A stretch of DNA of 64,000 bases. Origin: Jannaschia maritima. Lineage in GTDB: Bacteria > Pseudomonadota > Alphaproteobacteria > Rhodobacterales > Rhodobacteraceae. The notes under the pieces were generated by a model. The model was not told where the DNA came from. It saw only the letters and a list, made by a program, of their open reading frames with translations, and made no database searches. The position numbers and the translations under genes are program-made. Each line of letters begins with the position of its first letter. The first letter of the stretch is position 1. The DNA lies in NCBI RefSeq assembly GCF_030973515.1, contig NZ_JARGZA010000011.1, positions 1-64,000 on the forward strand. Reading direction: 5' to 3'. Shown in pieces: positions 1-9,582 of the stretch.

Positions 1-2
1 GC

Positions 3-1277
3 GGCCGCCTCGATCAGGTCGTGCAGGCCCTTCGCGCCCAACTCGGCGGCGTAGGCGGGGAACGCGTCGTCGTCCCCGTCCCCGGCGGAAGCGCCGACGG
101 CGGCCAGGATCTCGCGCTCCGCATCGTCGGATTCGGTGGCGCGGCGGACGCGCCGGGGCCGGATCGGTCCGTCGCCGTCCGCACGCTGTTCGGATACCAG
201 CATCAGCGTGCCGGCGCGGTCGGGTTCCGCCCGCGGGGCGGTCGCGTCCCCGGCCCCGCCCTCCGGCGCGCCGCCGGGCACGCGGCGCACGACGCGGGCG
301 GCGGCCCGGGGGCGGTCGCCGTCGCCGCCGGGCAGCGTGTCGCCGCCCACGTGGCGAGGCTGGATGCTGTGGCGCAGGTCGTCGCGATAGGATTGCTGTT
401 CCGCGACATGCGCCCCGTCGAGGGACTCGTCGTCGCGCCGGGCGGCGACCACCGCCTTCATGCGCGAATGGCGGTCGCGGGCCTGGGCGTTGTCGTCGCC
501 CGACAGGCGGCTGTCGGTGGCGGCGAAGAGGCGTTCGACGTCGTCCACGGGATCGGCGCCGTCCCCCGCGTCGTCGCCTTCGCCCCCGTCCGCGTCGCGG
601 ACCGCGACCGTGCGTGCGTTCGCAGATGTGTCGTCGTCCCAGTCGTCGTCGTCATCGTCCAGGACGTCGAGGATCGCGTCGTCGGCGTCGTCATCGTCAT
701 CATCATCATCGCGCGTGGCCCGCGCTTCGTCCTCCTCGTCGTCGTCCAGCGGCCGGCCCAGCACCAGCGTGTCCCCGGCATCCGCGTCCTGCGCGGGGTC
801 GTCGGCGAACTCGATCGTATCGACGGGCTCGCGCAGGGCATCCTGGGGGCGGCCGTCGCGCACGGCGTCCAGCATCTGCCGCTCGCGCGCGGCCTCCGCG
901 TTCCAGCGTTCGATGTCGTCGGCGTCCTCGTCGTCCCAGGCCTCGTCCGGCCGGGGCGCGTCGGGCCGGCTTTCGGTGACGGCGACGGGTCGCGGGGCAC
1001 CGTCGCCGGTCGGGGCGTCCGCGGCGGGCGTGTCACCGGAGGGTTCCGCATCACGGGCGGCGTCCTCGGCGCGGAAGCGCGACAGGGCGGCGGAGACATC
1101 GTCGTCCGTATGGACCCCCGCGCCGGGCAGGGCGCCGAACCGGCGGTCCGCGGCGACGGTGTCGCGGAAGAAGGCCGCGACGCGGATCACCGCCTCCACG
1201 GGGTCGTCGTACCCTTCCAGCCTGCAGGTGAACGTCCCGTAGGAGACGGTCAGAACCTTGTTGGATCGTTCGGTCAC
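3..1277 (-). CDS. Acidic conserved hypothetical protein, C-terminus cut by window edge
   Basis: The reading frame is open from a GTG at 1277, preceded on the minus strand by AAGGTGG, to the left edge, so about 425 residues are visible. The N-terminus (VSYGTFTCRLEGYDDP, then a segment ending FFRDTVAADRRFGA) is recognisable as a Rhodobacterales family often misnamed chemotaxis protein CheA; no kinase motif is visible. The middle is very acidic and low complexity, including a run of eight Asp followed closely by further Asp clusters. The visible end (YAAELGAKGLHDLIEAAA) is the family's conserved C-terminal helix. Function is unknown. It is divergent from thiN. A long plus-strand frame covers the same DNA but is the antisense shadow of this GC-rich gene. 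Confidence 0.8.
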   Translation of the reverse strand, partial: MTERSNKVLTVSYGTFTCRLEGYDDPVEAVIRVAAFFRDTVAADRRFGALPGAGVHTDDDVSAALSRFRAEDAARDAEPSGDTPAADAPTGDGAPRPVAVTESRPDAPRPDEAWDDEDADDIERWNAEAARERQMLDAVRDGRPQDALREPVDTIEFADDPAQDADAGDTLVLGRPLDDDEEDEARATRDDDDDDDDADDAILDVLDDDDDDWDDDTSANARTVAVRDADGGEGDDAGDGADPVDDVERLFAATDSRLSGDDNAQARDRHSRMKAVVAARRDDESLDGAHVAEQQSYRDDLRHSIQPRHVGGDTLPGGDGDRPRAAARVVRRVPGGAPEGGAGDATAPRAEPDRAGTLMLVSEQRADGDGPIRPRRVRRATESDDAEREILAAVGASAGDGDDDAFPAYAAELGAKGLHDLIEAA

Positions 1278-1356
1278 GTCGCACCACCTTCCCCGTCACG
1301 GGGTCTGTTCACCGTTCCACCGATCCGGTTAACAGGGCAAATCCATTCGGATGTTG

Positions 1357-1378
1357 CCCGAAACGGGACCATTTCGGG
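1357..1378 (+). promoter_or_regulatory. Hairpin in the thiN leader
   Basis: CCCGAAA at 1357-1363 pairs perfectly with TTTCGGG at 1372-1378 (7-bp stem, 8-nt loop). It ends 4 nt before the GGAGG that serves the TTG start at 1396. If translation began at the upstream ATG (1351) this hairpin would lie in coding sequence, so it mildly supports the TTG start. It does not resemble a TPP riboswitch. Confidence 0.35.
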
Positions 1379-1395
1379 AAGCGGAGGCCCCATTC

Positions 1396-2079
1396 TTGAC
1401 AGAATCGCCGGGACCGGACCACTCCGCCGCGCCGGGGATCACCCTGGTCGGCGGGGGCCCTGCTGACACGTCCGCCCTTAAAGCGGCGTTAAGCCGCGCC
1501 CCCCGCGTGGTGGCCGCCGACGGGGGCGCCGACGCCTGCCTGGCGCACGGCCTGCGGCCCGCCGCGGTGGTGGGCGACATGGACAGCCTGTCCCCGGCGG
1601 CGCGGTCGGCCTTCCGGGACGTCCTGGTGCCCGTGGCGGAACAGAACAGCACCGACTTCGCCAAGGCCCTGCGTCACGCCGATGCCGATTTCGTGCTGGC
1701 CGTGGGTTTCCTGGGCGGGCGGATCGATCATGCGCTGGCCGTGTTCAGCCACCTCGCCGAGCGCGGGTCCGGGGCGCCCGCCGTCGTGCTGCTGTCGGCC
1801 GAGGACTGCGTCTGCCTGGCCCCGCGGCGCCTGGCGCTGGACCTGGCGCCCGGATGCCGCGTGTCGCTGTGGCCGCTGGGCCGGGCGCGGCTGCGATCCA
1901 CCGGGCTGCGCTGGCCCCTGGACGGCCTGATGCTGGAGCCCGCGGGGCGGGTCGGGACGTCGAACCGCGCGACCGGGCCCGTGACGCTGCGCTGCGACGG
2001 ACCCTGCCTGCTGATCGTCCCCCTGGATGCGTTGGACGCCCTGGCGTCGGGTCTGGGCATCGGCGCGGGGTTTGCATAG
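1396..2079 (+). CDS. thiN: Thiamine diphosphokinase (thiamine pyrophosphokinase)
   Basis: Transfers pyrophosphate from ATP to thiamine, giving the cofactor TPP; cytosolic. The 227-aa product has the family's N-terminal TLVGGGP, the ADGGAD and GDMDSL loops, NSTDFAKAL and GGRIDHALA, which build the ATP and thiamine site, and a C-terminal beta-sandwich with TSNRATG. Start: I chose TTG at 1396 because GGAGG lies at 1383-1387 with 8-nt spacing; the upstream in-frame ATG at 1351 has no ribosome-binding site and would add 15 non-family residues. It precedes rpiA by 39 nt, so the two may be co-transcribed. Confidence 0.9.
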   Translation: MTESPGPDHSAAPGITLVGGGPADTSALKAALSRAPRVVAADGGADACLAHGLRPAAVVGDMDSLSPAARSAFRDVLVPVAEQNSTDFAKALRHADADFVLAVGFLGGRIDHALAVFSHLAERGSGAPAVVLLSAEDCVCLAPRRLALDLAPGCRVSLWPLGRARLRSTGLRWPLDGLMLEPAGRVGTSNRATGPVTLRCDGPCLLIVPLDALDALASGLGIGAGFA

Positions 2080-2118
2080 GGTCGCGGCCGAACCGACGAT
2101 CCTGGACGCGCGACTGCC

Positions 2119-2907
2119 ATGACCACCCCACCCGACCCCATCGACCGCGCGAAGGCCGTCGCCGCCCGGCGGGCCTGCGACTACGTCGAGGCGGGGATGC
2201 GCGTGGGTCTGGGCACCGGGTCCACCGCCGCGTGGATGGTCCGCCGCCTGGGCGAGCGCGTCCGCGCCGAGGGGCTGTCGATCACCGCCGTTCCCACCTC
2301 CGCCCGCACGGCGGACCTGGCGCGGGACTGCGACGTGCCCCTGACTACCCTGGAGGAGGCCGGCTGGCTGGACCTGACCATCGACGGGGCCGACGAGGTC
2401 GACGCCGACATGAACCTCATCAAGGGCGGGGGCGGCGCGCTTCTGCACGAGAAGATCGTCGCCGCCGCGTCCGACCGGATGGTCGTGATCGTGGACGACG
2501 CGAAGGTCGTGGACACGCTCGGCGCCTTTCCCCTGCCGGTGGAGGTGATCCCCTTCGGCCATCGCGCCACGCGGCAGCTGATCGAGGAAGGGTTGGAGGG
2601 GATGGACGTGGACGGCCACGCCATCGCCCTGCGCATGACGGGCGACGCGCCCTTCCGCACGGACGAGGGGAACCTCGTCCTGGATCTGTCGCTGGGCCGC
2701 ATCGGCCGTCCCGGCCTCCTGTCGGCGATGCTGAACCGCATTCCCGGCGTGGTTGAGAACGGCCTGTTCCTGGACATGGCGGACGTCGTGGTGTCGGGAC
2801 GCGACGACGGCACGGTCGAGATCCGCGACCTGAGCGACGGCAGCCTGCGCGAGGAGGGGGGCGACGTCACGGCCGCCGACCTGCTGTACGGCGAGCTGGA
2901 AGACTGA
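2119..2907 (+). CDS. rpiA: Ribose-5-phosphate isomerase A
   Basis: Interconverts ribose-5-phosphate and ribulose-5-phosphate in the pentose phosphate pathway. The 262-aa length is typical. The phosphate-binding GTGST is at residues 32-36, the DGADE loop at 89-93, and KGGGG followed by the catalytic E111-K112 pair at 102-112. It ends 44 nt before gor, so carbon flow toward NADPH production sits beside the NADPH-using glutathione reductase. The Shine-Dalgarno is weak and the ATG is taken from family alignment. Confidence 0.95.
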   Translation: MTTPPDPIDRAKAVAARRACDYVEAGMRVGLGTGSTAAWMVRRLGERVRAEGLSITAVPTSARTADLARDCDVPLTTLEEAGWLDLTIDGADEVDADMNLIKGGGGALLHEKIVAAASDRMVVIVDDAKVVDTLGAFPLPVEVIPFGHRATRQLIEEGLEGMDVDGHAIALRMTGDAPFRTDEGNLVLDLSLGRIGRPGLLSAMLNRIPGVVENGLFLDMADVVVSGRDDGTVEIRDLSDGSLREEGGDVTAADLLYGELED

Positions 2908-2951
2908 ACCACGGCTGGACGGCGAGGCGCGCCGCGCGGGAGCATCATAAC

Positions 2952-4313
2952 ATGGCATCGTTCGACTACGACCTCTTCGTCATCGGCGGCGGATCGGGGG
3001 GCGTGCGCGCCGCGCGGCTGACCGCGCTGGACGGCCACAGGGTCGGCCTGGCCGAAAGCAGCCGGATGGGCGGCACCTGCGTCATCCGCGGCTGCGTGCC
3101 CAAGAAGCTGATGGTCTATGCGTCCGAGTACTGCGAATCGGCCGGCCTGGCACGGGAATACGGCTGGGACATGCGGGTCGGGGCGTTCGACTGGGGCCTG
3201 TTCCGCGATCACCTCAACGGCGAATTGGACCGGCTGGAGGAGACGTACACCACCAACGCGGAGAAGGCGGGCGTCACGATCCACAAGGCCCGCGCCCGCC
3301 TGACGGACCCCCACAGCATCGAGCTGGACGACGGAACGATCGTGACGGCGCGCCACATCCTCCTGGCGCTTGGCGGCCGGCCCAACGTGCCGGACATGAC
3401 GAACGCCCATCTGGGCATCGTGTCGGACGACATCTTCCACCTCGACGCCCTGCCCCGGAAGATGCTGATCGTGGGCGGGGGCTATATCGGGTGCGAGTTC
3501 GCGGGCATCTTCAACGGGCTGGGCGTCGAGGTGCAGCAGTTCGTCCGCAAGGCGCAGATCTTGCGCGGCTTCGACGACGAGGCCCGAGGCCACGTCGCCG
3601 ACTGCATGACGCAGCGCGGCATCACGATCCACACCGGCTGCTCGCCCACCGCGATCGAGGAACGCGACGGGCGGATCTGGGTGAAGGGCTCGAACGGGCA
3701 CGAGGACACGTTCGACACGCTGCTCTGGGCCACCGGACGCAATCCGAACACGGTGGACATCGGCCTGGAGGAGGTCGGCGTGAAGCTGGACCGCCGCGGC
3801 GCCGTGCGCGTCGACGACCACCTGCAAACGGACGTGCCGTCGATCTTCGCGTTGGGCGACTGCATCGGTCGCGTCGAATTGACGCCGGTCGCCATCCGCG
3901 AGGCCATCGCCTTTCACAAGACCGTGTTCGGGGGCGAGCCTACGAAGATGGACTACGACCTGATCCCGTCGGCCACCTTCACCCAGCCGGAGATGGGCAC
4001 CGTCGGCCTGACGGAGGAGGAGGCGGAGGAGCGCGGCCCCACCCTGGTCTATGCGACCGCGTTCCGCCCCATGCAGATGGCCTTCGCGGGCGGAACCGAG
4101 CGGGTGCTGTTCAAGATGCTGGTGGACCGCGACACCGACCGGGTGCTGGGCGTCCACATCGTCGGCCCCCATGCCGCCGAGATGATCCAGTTCGTCGCCG
4201 TGGCGTTGAAGATGGGCGCCACGAAGGCGGACTTCGACCGGACCTGCGCCGTGCATCCGACCATGGCCGAGGAGATGGTGACCCTGAGGGAGCCGGTGCG
4301 GACCCTCGCTTGA
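2952..4313 (+). CDS. gor: Glutathione-disulfide reductase
   Basis: NADPH-dependent FAD enzyme that reduces oxidised glutathione in the cytosol. The 453-aa protein has the FAD fold GGGSGG at residues 12-17 and the redox-active cysteine pair C43 and C48 in GGTCVIRGCVPKK. A second Rossmann motif (VGGGYIGCEFAG) is followed by basic residues expected for NADPH, and the C-terminal HPTMAEE carries the catalytic His-Glu of the partner subunit. A GGGAG lies about 8 nt before the ATG. The cysteine spacing and the absence of a trypanothione- or mercury-reductase signature favour glutathione reductase over its relatives. Confidence 0.93.
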   Translation: MASFDYDLFVIGGGSGGVRAARLTALDGHRVGLAESSRMGGTCVIRGCVPKKLMVYASEYCESAGLAREYGWDMRVGAFDWGLFRDHLNGELDRLEETYTTNAEKAGVTIHKARARLTDPHSIELDDGTIVTARHILLALGGRPNVPDMTNAHLGIVSDDIFHLDALPRKMLIVGGGYIGCEFAGIFNGLGVEVQQFVRKAQILRGFDDEARGHVADCMTQRGITIHTGCSPTAIEERDGRIWVKGSNGHEDTFDTLLWATGRNPNTVDIGLEEVGVKLDRRGAVRVDDHLQTDVPSIFALGDCIGRVELTPVAIREAIAFHKTVFGGEPTKMDYDLIPSATFTQPEMGTVGLTEEEAEERGPTLVYATAFRPMQMAFAGGTERVLFKMLVDRDTDRVLGVHIVGPHAAEMIQFVAVALKMGATKADFDRTCAVHPTMAEEMVTLREPVRTLA

Positions 4314-4356
4314 ACGAGGGGGCGCCGACGCCATTTGTGGGTCAGAGGGAAGACAC

Positions 4357-4386
4357 ATGATTCTGAGAGACGAGGAACGGACCTGA
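4357..4386 (+). other. Nine-codon upstream ORF overlapping the hflK start
   Basis: ATG at 4357 opens a short frame reading MILRDEERT. Its TGA at 4384-4386 shares its last base with the hflK ATG (TGATG), the same overlap geometry as hflK-hflC. There is GAGGG before it at 4345-4349. It may be a translational-coupling leader or chance. Confidence 0.25.
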
Positions 4387-5570
4387 TGGCAGGACCCAGT
4401 GGCCCCTGGGGGGGTGGCGGCAATTCCAGCGGCGGCGGTGGCGGCGACGAGCGCCCGCCCCGCGGCGGACCGAACGGACCCGGCGGCCCGCGCCGTCCCA
4501 ACCGGGGCGAGGGGATCCCCGAGATCGACGACCTGGTCCGCAAGGGTCAGGACCGCCTGCGCGTCCTGATGGGCGGCCGCGGCGGCGGCCCGAACCGTCC
4601 GAACGGCGGCGGGGGCAACGGCGGGTTCGAGATGAACCGCACCACCTGGGGCCTGCTGGGGGTGGCGGCGCTGGGCCTGTGGCTGTTCGCGTCCTTCTAT
4701 ACCGTGCGTCCGGAAGAACGTTCGGTCGAGCTGTTCCTCGGCGAGTTCTCGGACGTGGGCGATCCCGGTCTGAACTTCGCGCCCTGGCCCATCATCACCA
4801 AGGAGGTGATCCCCGTCACGACCGAGCGGTCCATCGACATCGGCGTGAACCGCGGCAACCGCGGCGAGCAGGGCTTGATGCTGACGGGCGACGAGAACGT
4901 GGTCGACATCGACTTCCAGGTCGTCTGGAACGTCCGCGATCCCGCACAGTTCCTGTTCAACCTGCGCGACCCGGACGCCACCATCCGCGCCGTGTCCGAA
5001 TCCGCCATGCGCGAGATCGTGGCCCAGTCGCAGCTGGCCCCCATCCTGAACCGCGACCGCGGCATCATCGCGGAGCGCCTGGACGACCTGATCCAGTCCA
5101 CGCTCGACAGCTACGACGCGGGCGTGAACATCCTGCGGGTCAACTTCGACCGCGCCGATCCCCCGCGCGAGGTGATCGACGCCTTCCGCGAGGTCCAGGC
5201 GGCCGAGCAGCAGCGCGACCGATTGCAGTCCGAGGCCGACGCCTATGCCAACCGCGAACTGGCCGGTGCGCGCGGTACCGCCGCGCAGGCGTTGGAGGAG
5301 GCGGAAGCCTACCGCGCCCGCGTGGTGAACGAAGCCCAGGGTGAAGCCAGCCGGTTCTCCGCCGTCCTGACCGAGTATTCGGCGGCCCCGGAAGTGACGC
5401 GCAAGCGGCTGTATCTGGAAACCATGGAGCAGGTCTTCGGTGACGTGGACAAGATCATCATCGACGACAACGTCGGCGGCGGCGGTGCGGGCGGCGGACA
5501 GGGCGTGATCCCGTTCCTGCCGCTCAACGAGTTGCGCGGCGGCCGATCCGCCCAAGGGGGGACCAACTGA
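4386..5570 (+). CDS. hflK: HflK, subunit of the FtsH-associated HflKC complex
   Basis: Membrane-anchored SPFH/prohibitin-like protein that with HflC forms a periplasmic cage around the FtsH protease and modulates membrane-protein turnover. The 394-aa product has a Gly/Pro-rich cytoplasmic N-terminus of about 80 residues, one membrane segment near 86-106, the SPFH/band-7 domain after it, and a charged helical stretch rich in Ala and Glu. The ATG at 4386 has GAGGAA at 4372-4377; an upstream in-frame start at 4335 lacks support. The stop TGA overlaps the hflC ATG by one base. Confidence 0.93.
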   Translation: MAGPSGPWGGGGNSSGGGGGDERPPRGGPNGPGGPRRPNRGEGIPEIDDLVRKGQDRLRVLMGGRGGGPNRPNGGGGNGGFEMNRTTWGLLGVAALGLWLFASFYTVRPEERSVELFLGEFSDVGDPGLNFAPWPIITKEVIPVTTERSIDIGVNRGNRGEQGLMLTGDENVVDIDFQVVWNVRDPAQFLFNLRDPDATIRAVSESAMREIVAQSQLAPILNRDRGIIAERLDDLIQSTLDSYDAGVNILRVNFDRADPPREVIDAFREVQAAEQQRDRLQSEADAYANRELAGARGTAAQALEEAEAYRARVVNEAQGEASRFSAVLTEYSAAPEVTRKRLYLETMEQVFGDVDKIIIDDNVGGGGAGGGQGVIPFLPLNELRGGRSAQGGTN

Positions 5571-6688
5571 TGCGGAAATCCGCTCTCTATCTGATCGTGC
5601 CCGTGGTGTTGATCGTCGTCCTGGCGTTCACGTCGCTCTTCGTCGTGGACGAACGCCAGAAGGCGCTGGTCCTGCAGTTCGGGCGCGTGGTGGCGGTGAA
5701 GGAGGATCCCGGCCTCGCTGTGAAGATCCCGTTCATCCAGAACGTCGTGTACTACGACGACCGGATCCTGGCACGCGACGTCGAACCCTTGGAGGTCACG
5801 CCGTCGGACGACCGGCGCCTGGTGGTGGACGCCTTCGCGCGGTACCGCATCACGGACGTGGAACGCTTCCGTCAGGCCGTCGGCGTGGGCGGCGAGTTCG
5901 CGGCCGAGCAGCGGCTCGACTCGATCCTGCGGGCCGAGCTGCGCGAGGTGCTGGGTTCGGTGTCGTCGAACGAGATCCTGTCGGAGGACCGCGCCGCGCT
6001 GATGGCGCGGATCGCGGCGGGCGCCCGGGCCGACGCCCAGGCGCTGGGCCTGCAGATCATCGACGTGCGACTGATGCGCACCGACCTGCCGCCCCAGAAC
6101 CTGGAGGCGACCTTCGCCCGGATGCGTGCCGAGCGCGAACGGGAGGCCGCGGACGAGATCGCGCGGGGCGAGGAGGCCGCCCAGCGGATCCGCGCCCAGG
6201 CCGACCGCACGGTGGTGGAACTGACGTCGGAAGCGCAGCGCGAGGCGGAGATCACGCGCGGTGAAGCCGACGCCCAGCGCAACAACATCTTCGCGCAGGC
6301 CTTCACGCAGGACCCGGAGTTCTTCGAGTTCTACCGTTCGCTGACGGCGTACCAGCGCGCGCTGCAGGGCAGCAACTCGACCCTGGTGCTCAGCCCGGAT
6401 TCGGAGTTCTTCGACTACCTGAAGACGGACCGGCTGGACGGGGACCCGCTGAACGCCCGCCCGGTGCCGTCCAGCGTGCCGCAGGCCGCGCCCGCGGCCG
6501 CGCCGCCGGCGGACGACGCCGCGTTGCAGGCGCCGGCCGCGGACGGTGACGCGGCGGGCACCGACGATGCCGCGGCGTCGCAGGCGCCGGACTCGTCCGA
6601 CGCCGGCGCGGCCCCCGCGGCGGTCGCGGCTGACGCATCCGACGGTGGCGCCGATAGCACGGGAACGATCGTTCCGATCGCGCAATAG
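5570..6688 (+). CDS. hflC: HflC, subunit of the FtsH-associated HflKC complex
   Basis: Partner of HflK in the periplasmic FtsH-regulating complex. The 372-aa protein has an N-terminal membrane anchor at about residues 4-25, then VVDERQKALVLQFG opening the band-7 domain, and a coiled AEREREAADEIARGEEAA stretch. The last 80 or so residues are an unusual Ala/Pro/Asp-rich low-complexity tail absent from enterobacterial HflC. Translation is coupled to hflK by TGATG. Although named for lysogeny in E. coli, it has no protease motif. Confidence 0.93.
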   Translation: MRKSALYLIVPVVLIVVLAFTSLFVVDERQKALVLQFGRVVAVKEDPGLAVKIPFIQNVVYYDDRILARDVEPLEVTPSDDRRLVVDAFARYRITDVERFRQAVGVGGEFAAEQRLDSILRAELREVLGSVSSNEILSEDRAALMARIAAGARADAQALGLQIIDVRLMRTDLPPQNLEATFARMRAEREREAADEIARGEEAAQRIRAQADRTVVELTSEAQREAEITRGEADAQRNNIFAQAFTQDPEFFEFYRSLTAYQRALQGSNSTLVLSPDSEFFDYLKTDRLDGDPLNARPVPSSVPQAAPAAAPPADDAALQAPAADGDAAGTDDAAASQAPDSSDAGAAPAAVAADASDGGADSTGTIVPIAQ

Positions 6689-6698
6689 GAACCCGCGG

Positions 6699-6716
6699 AG
6701 GCCCCCCCGGGGGCCT
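6699..6716 (+). terminator. Possible terminator after hflC
   Basis: AGGCCCCC and GGGGGCCT form an 8-bp inverted repeat just after the hflC stop. The loop is very short and no T-run follows, so at most it is a weak or Rho-assisted terminator. Confidence 0.4.
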
Positions 6717-6784
6717 TCGCCGACCACCCGCGCCCGACGCGATGCGGGCGCCCGTGTGTCACGGCCATGTGAACGCACCCTCCG

Positions 6785-6813
6785 TTGAATGCCCCCGATC
6801 TGCGGCGGATATG
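6785..6813 (+). promoter_or_regulatory. Possible degP promoter
   Basis: TTGAAT at 6785-6790 and GATATG at 6808-6813 are separated by 17 nt, giving a start about 65 nt before the degP TTG codon. This is pattern matching only; no heat-shock or extracytoplasmic sigma site was recognised. Confidence 0.3.
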
Positions 6814-6884
6814 CAACGGACGCCCGAACGGGCACGGACCGTCGAAACGACGGCCCCTGAACGAGATTCCTGGAGGGACGAGAC

Positions 6885-8366
6885 TTGTTCGAATCAACCC
6901 CGACGATAACCCCGCTCCGCCGCCTCGCGGCGCCGGCCACGCTGGGGCTGGCCCTGGCGCTGACGCCCCTGGCCGCCGACGCGCAGAGCCGCCCCGACAC
7001 GTTCGCCGACCTGGTGGACCAGGTGGACGACGCGGTCGTCAACATCACCACGACGAACACCGTGGCCGCCGGCGCCCGCGGGCCCAATCGCGGCAACCCC
7101 TTGGAGGACTTCTTCGACGAGTTCCGCCGCCGCGGCGTACCCGAGGGCGAGGAGCCCCGCCCCCGCACCCGCCGCGGGTCGGCGCTGGGGTCCGGCTTCG
7201 TCATCTCCGCCGACGGCTACATCGTCACGAACAACCACGTGATTGAGAACGCCGACGAGATCCTGATTGAGTTCTGGTCCGGCGAGGAGCTTCCGGCGGA
7301 GGTCATCGGCACCGATCCGAACACCGACATCGCGCTGTTGAAGGTCACCACCGATACGGACGACTTGCCCTTCGTGCCGTTCGGCGACAGCGACGACATG
7401 CGCACGGGCGACTGGGTCATGGCCATGGGCAACCCCCTGGGCCAGGGCTTCAGCGTCAGCGCGGGCATCGTGTCGGCGCGCGAGCGCGAGCTTCAGGGCG
7501 CCTATGACGACTACATCCAGACGGACGCGGCCATCAACCGCGGCAACTCCGGCGGTCCGCTGTTCAACATGGACGGCGAGGTCATCGGCGTGAACACCGC
7601 GATCCTGTCGCCCAACGGCGGCTCCATCGGGATTGGCTTCGCCATGGCGTCCAACGTCGTGACGAACGTGGTCGAGCAGTTGGAGGAGTTCGGCGAGACG
7701 CGGCGCGGCTGGCTGGGCGTGCGCATCCAGGACGTCGACCCCGAGCTGGCGGAGGCCCTGGGCCTGGTCGAGGCGCGCGGCGCCCTGATCACGGACGTCC
7801 CCGACGGACCGGCGCTGGACGCGGGCATCGAGCCGCGCGACGTCATCCTGACCTTCGACGGCGTCGACATCGCGGACACGCGGCAACTGGTCCGCACGGT
7901 CGGCAGCGCGCCCGTGGGCGAGGCCGTGCGCGTGGTCATCTTCCGCGACGGCGAGACGCAGACGCTGCGCGTCACCCTGGGCCGCCGCGAGGAGGCGGAG
8001 CGCGCGGTGCCCGCATCGTCGAGCCAGGAGGATCCGGCCGAGCAGACGCTTCTGGGCATGACGGTCGCCACGCTGAACGACGAGCTGCGCGAGCAGCTGG
8101 GCCTGGACGCGGACGCCGAGGGCCTGGTCGTGTCCGACATCGACGTCGATTCGCCGGCCTACGAGAAGGGCCTGCGCGCCGGCGACCTGATCGAGGAGGC
8201 GGGACAGGTCCGCGTCTCGACCATCGGTCAGCTGGAGGATCGGGTCGAGGAGGCCCGCGAGGCCGGCCAGACGTCCTTCCTCCTTCTGATCCGCCGCGGC
8301 GGCGACCCGCGCTTCGTCGCGCTGTCGCTGGAGGAAACGGACGCCGAGACGTCGAACGACGACTGA
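6885..8366 (+). CDS. degP: Do-family periplasmic serine protease (DegP/DegQ/MucD type)
   Basis: Envelope protein quality-control protease and chaperone. The 493-aa precursor has a Sec signal peptide ending near residue 33 (AADA), a trypsin-like domain with catalytic H118 (NNHVI), D148 (NTDIALL) and S222 (GNSGGPLF), and two PDZ domains (about 255-345 and 390-480). The start is TTG at 6885, supported by GGAGGG at 6872-6877. It follows hflKC, as is common in alphaproteobacteria, and the three probably form one membrane and envelope quality-control unit, with degP also able to be transcribed separately. Confidence 0.94.
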   Translation: MFESTPTITPLRRLAAPATLGLALALTPLAADAQSRPDTFADLVDQVDDAVVNITTTNTVAAGARGPNRGNPLEDFFDEFRRRGVPEGEEPRPRTRRGSALGSGFVISADGYIVTNNHVIENADEILIEFWSGEELPAEVIGTDPNTDIALLKVTTDTDDLPFVPFGDSDDMRTGDWVMAMGNPLGQGFSVSAGIVSARERELQGAYDDYIQTDAAINRGNSGGPLFNMDGEVIGVNTAILSPNGGSIGIGFAMASNVVTNVVEQLEEFGETRRGWLGVRIQDVDPELAEALGLVEARGALITDVPDGPALDAGIEPRDVILTFDGVDIADTRQLVRTVGSAPVGEAVRVVIFRDGETQTLRVTLGRREEAERAVPASSSQEDPAEQTLLGMTVATLNDELREQLGLDADAEGLVVSDIDVDSPAYEKGLRAGDLIEEAGQVRVSTIGQLEDRVEEAREAGQTSFLLLIRRGGDPRFVALSLEETDAETSNDD

Positions 8367-8388
8367 TCGTCCCCCGACCGGACGGACC

Positions 8389-8419
8389 AGAACGGGCGCC
8401 CCATCGGGGCGCCCGTTCT
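8389..8419 (+). terminator. Strong intrinsic terminator after degP
   Basis: AGAACGGGCGCCCC (8389-8402) and its exact complement (8406-8419) form a 14-bp stem with an ATC loop, followed by TCGTTC. It lies between the convergent degP and the acyltransferase gene and may act in both directions. Confidence 0.85.
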
Positions 8420-8457
8420 TCGTTCGGCGCCCCCGCCCCGCACGGGGGCGTGCCCCG

Positions 8458-9577
<1,120 letters not shown>

Positions 9578-9582
9578 CCGCG

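Noticed and set aside
21-1466. 481-codon plus-strand frame at the window start
   Set aside because: Val/Gly/Arg-rich product with no domain, antisense to the acidic hypothetical gene and overlapping the thiN start.
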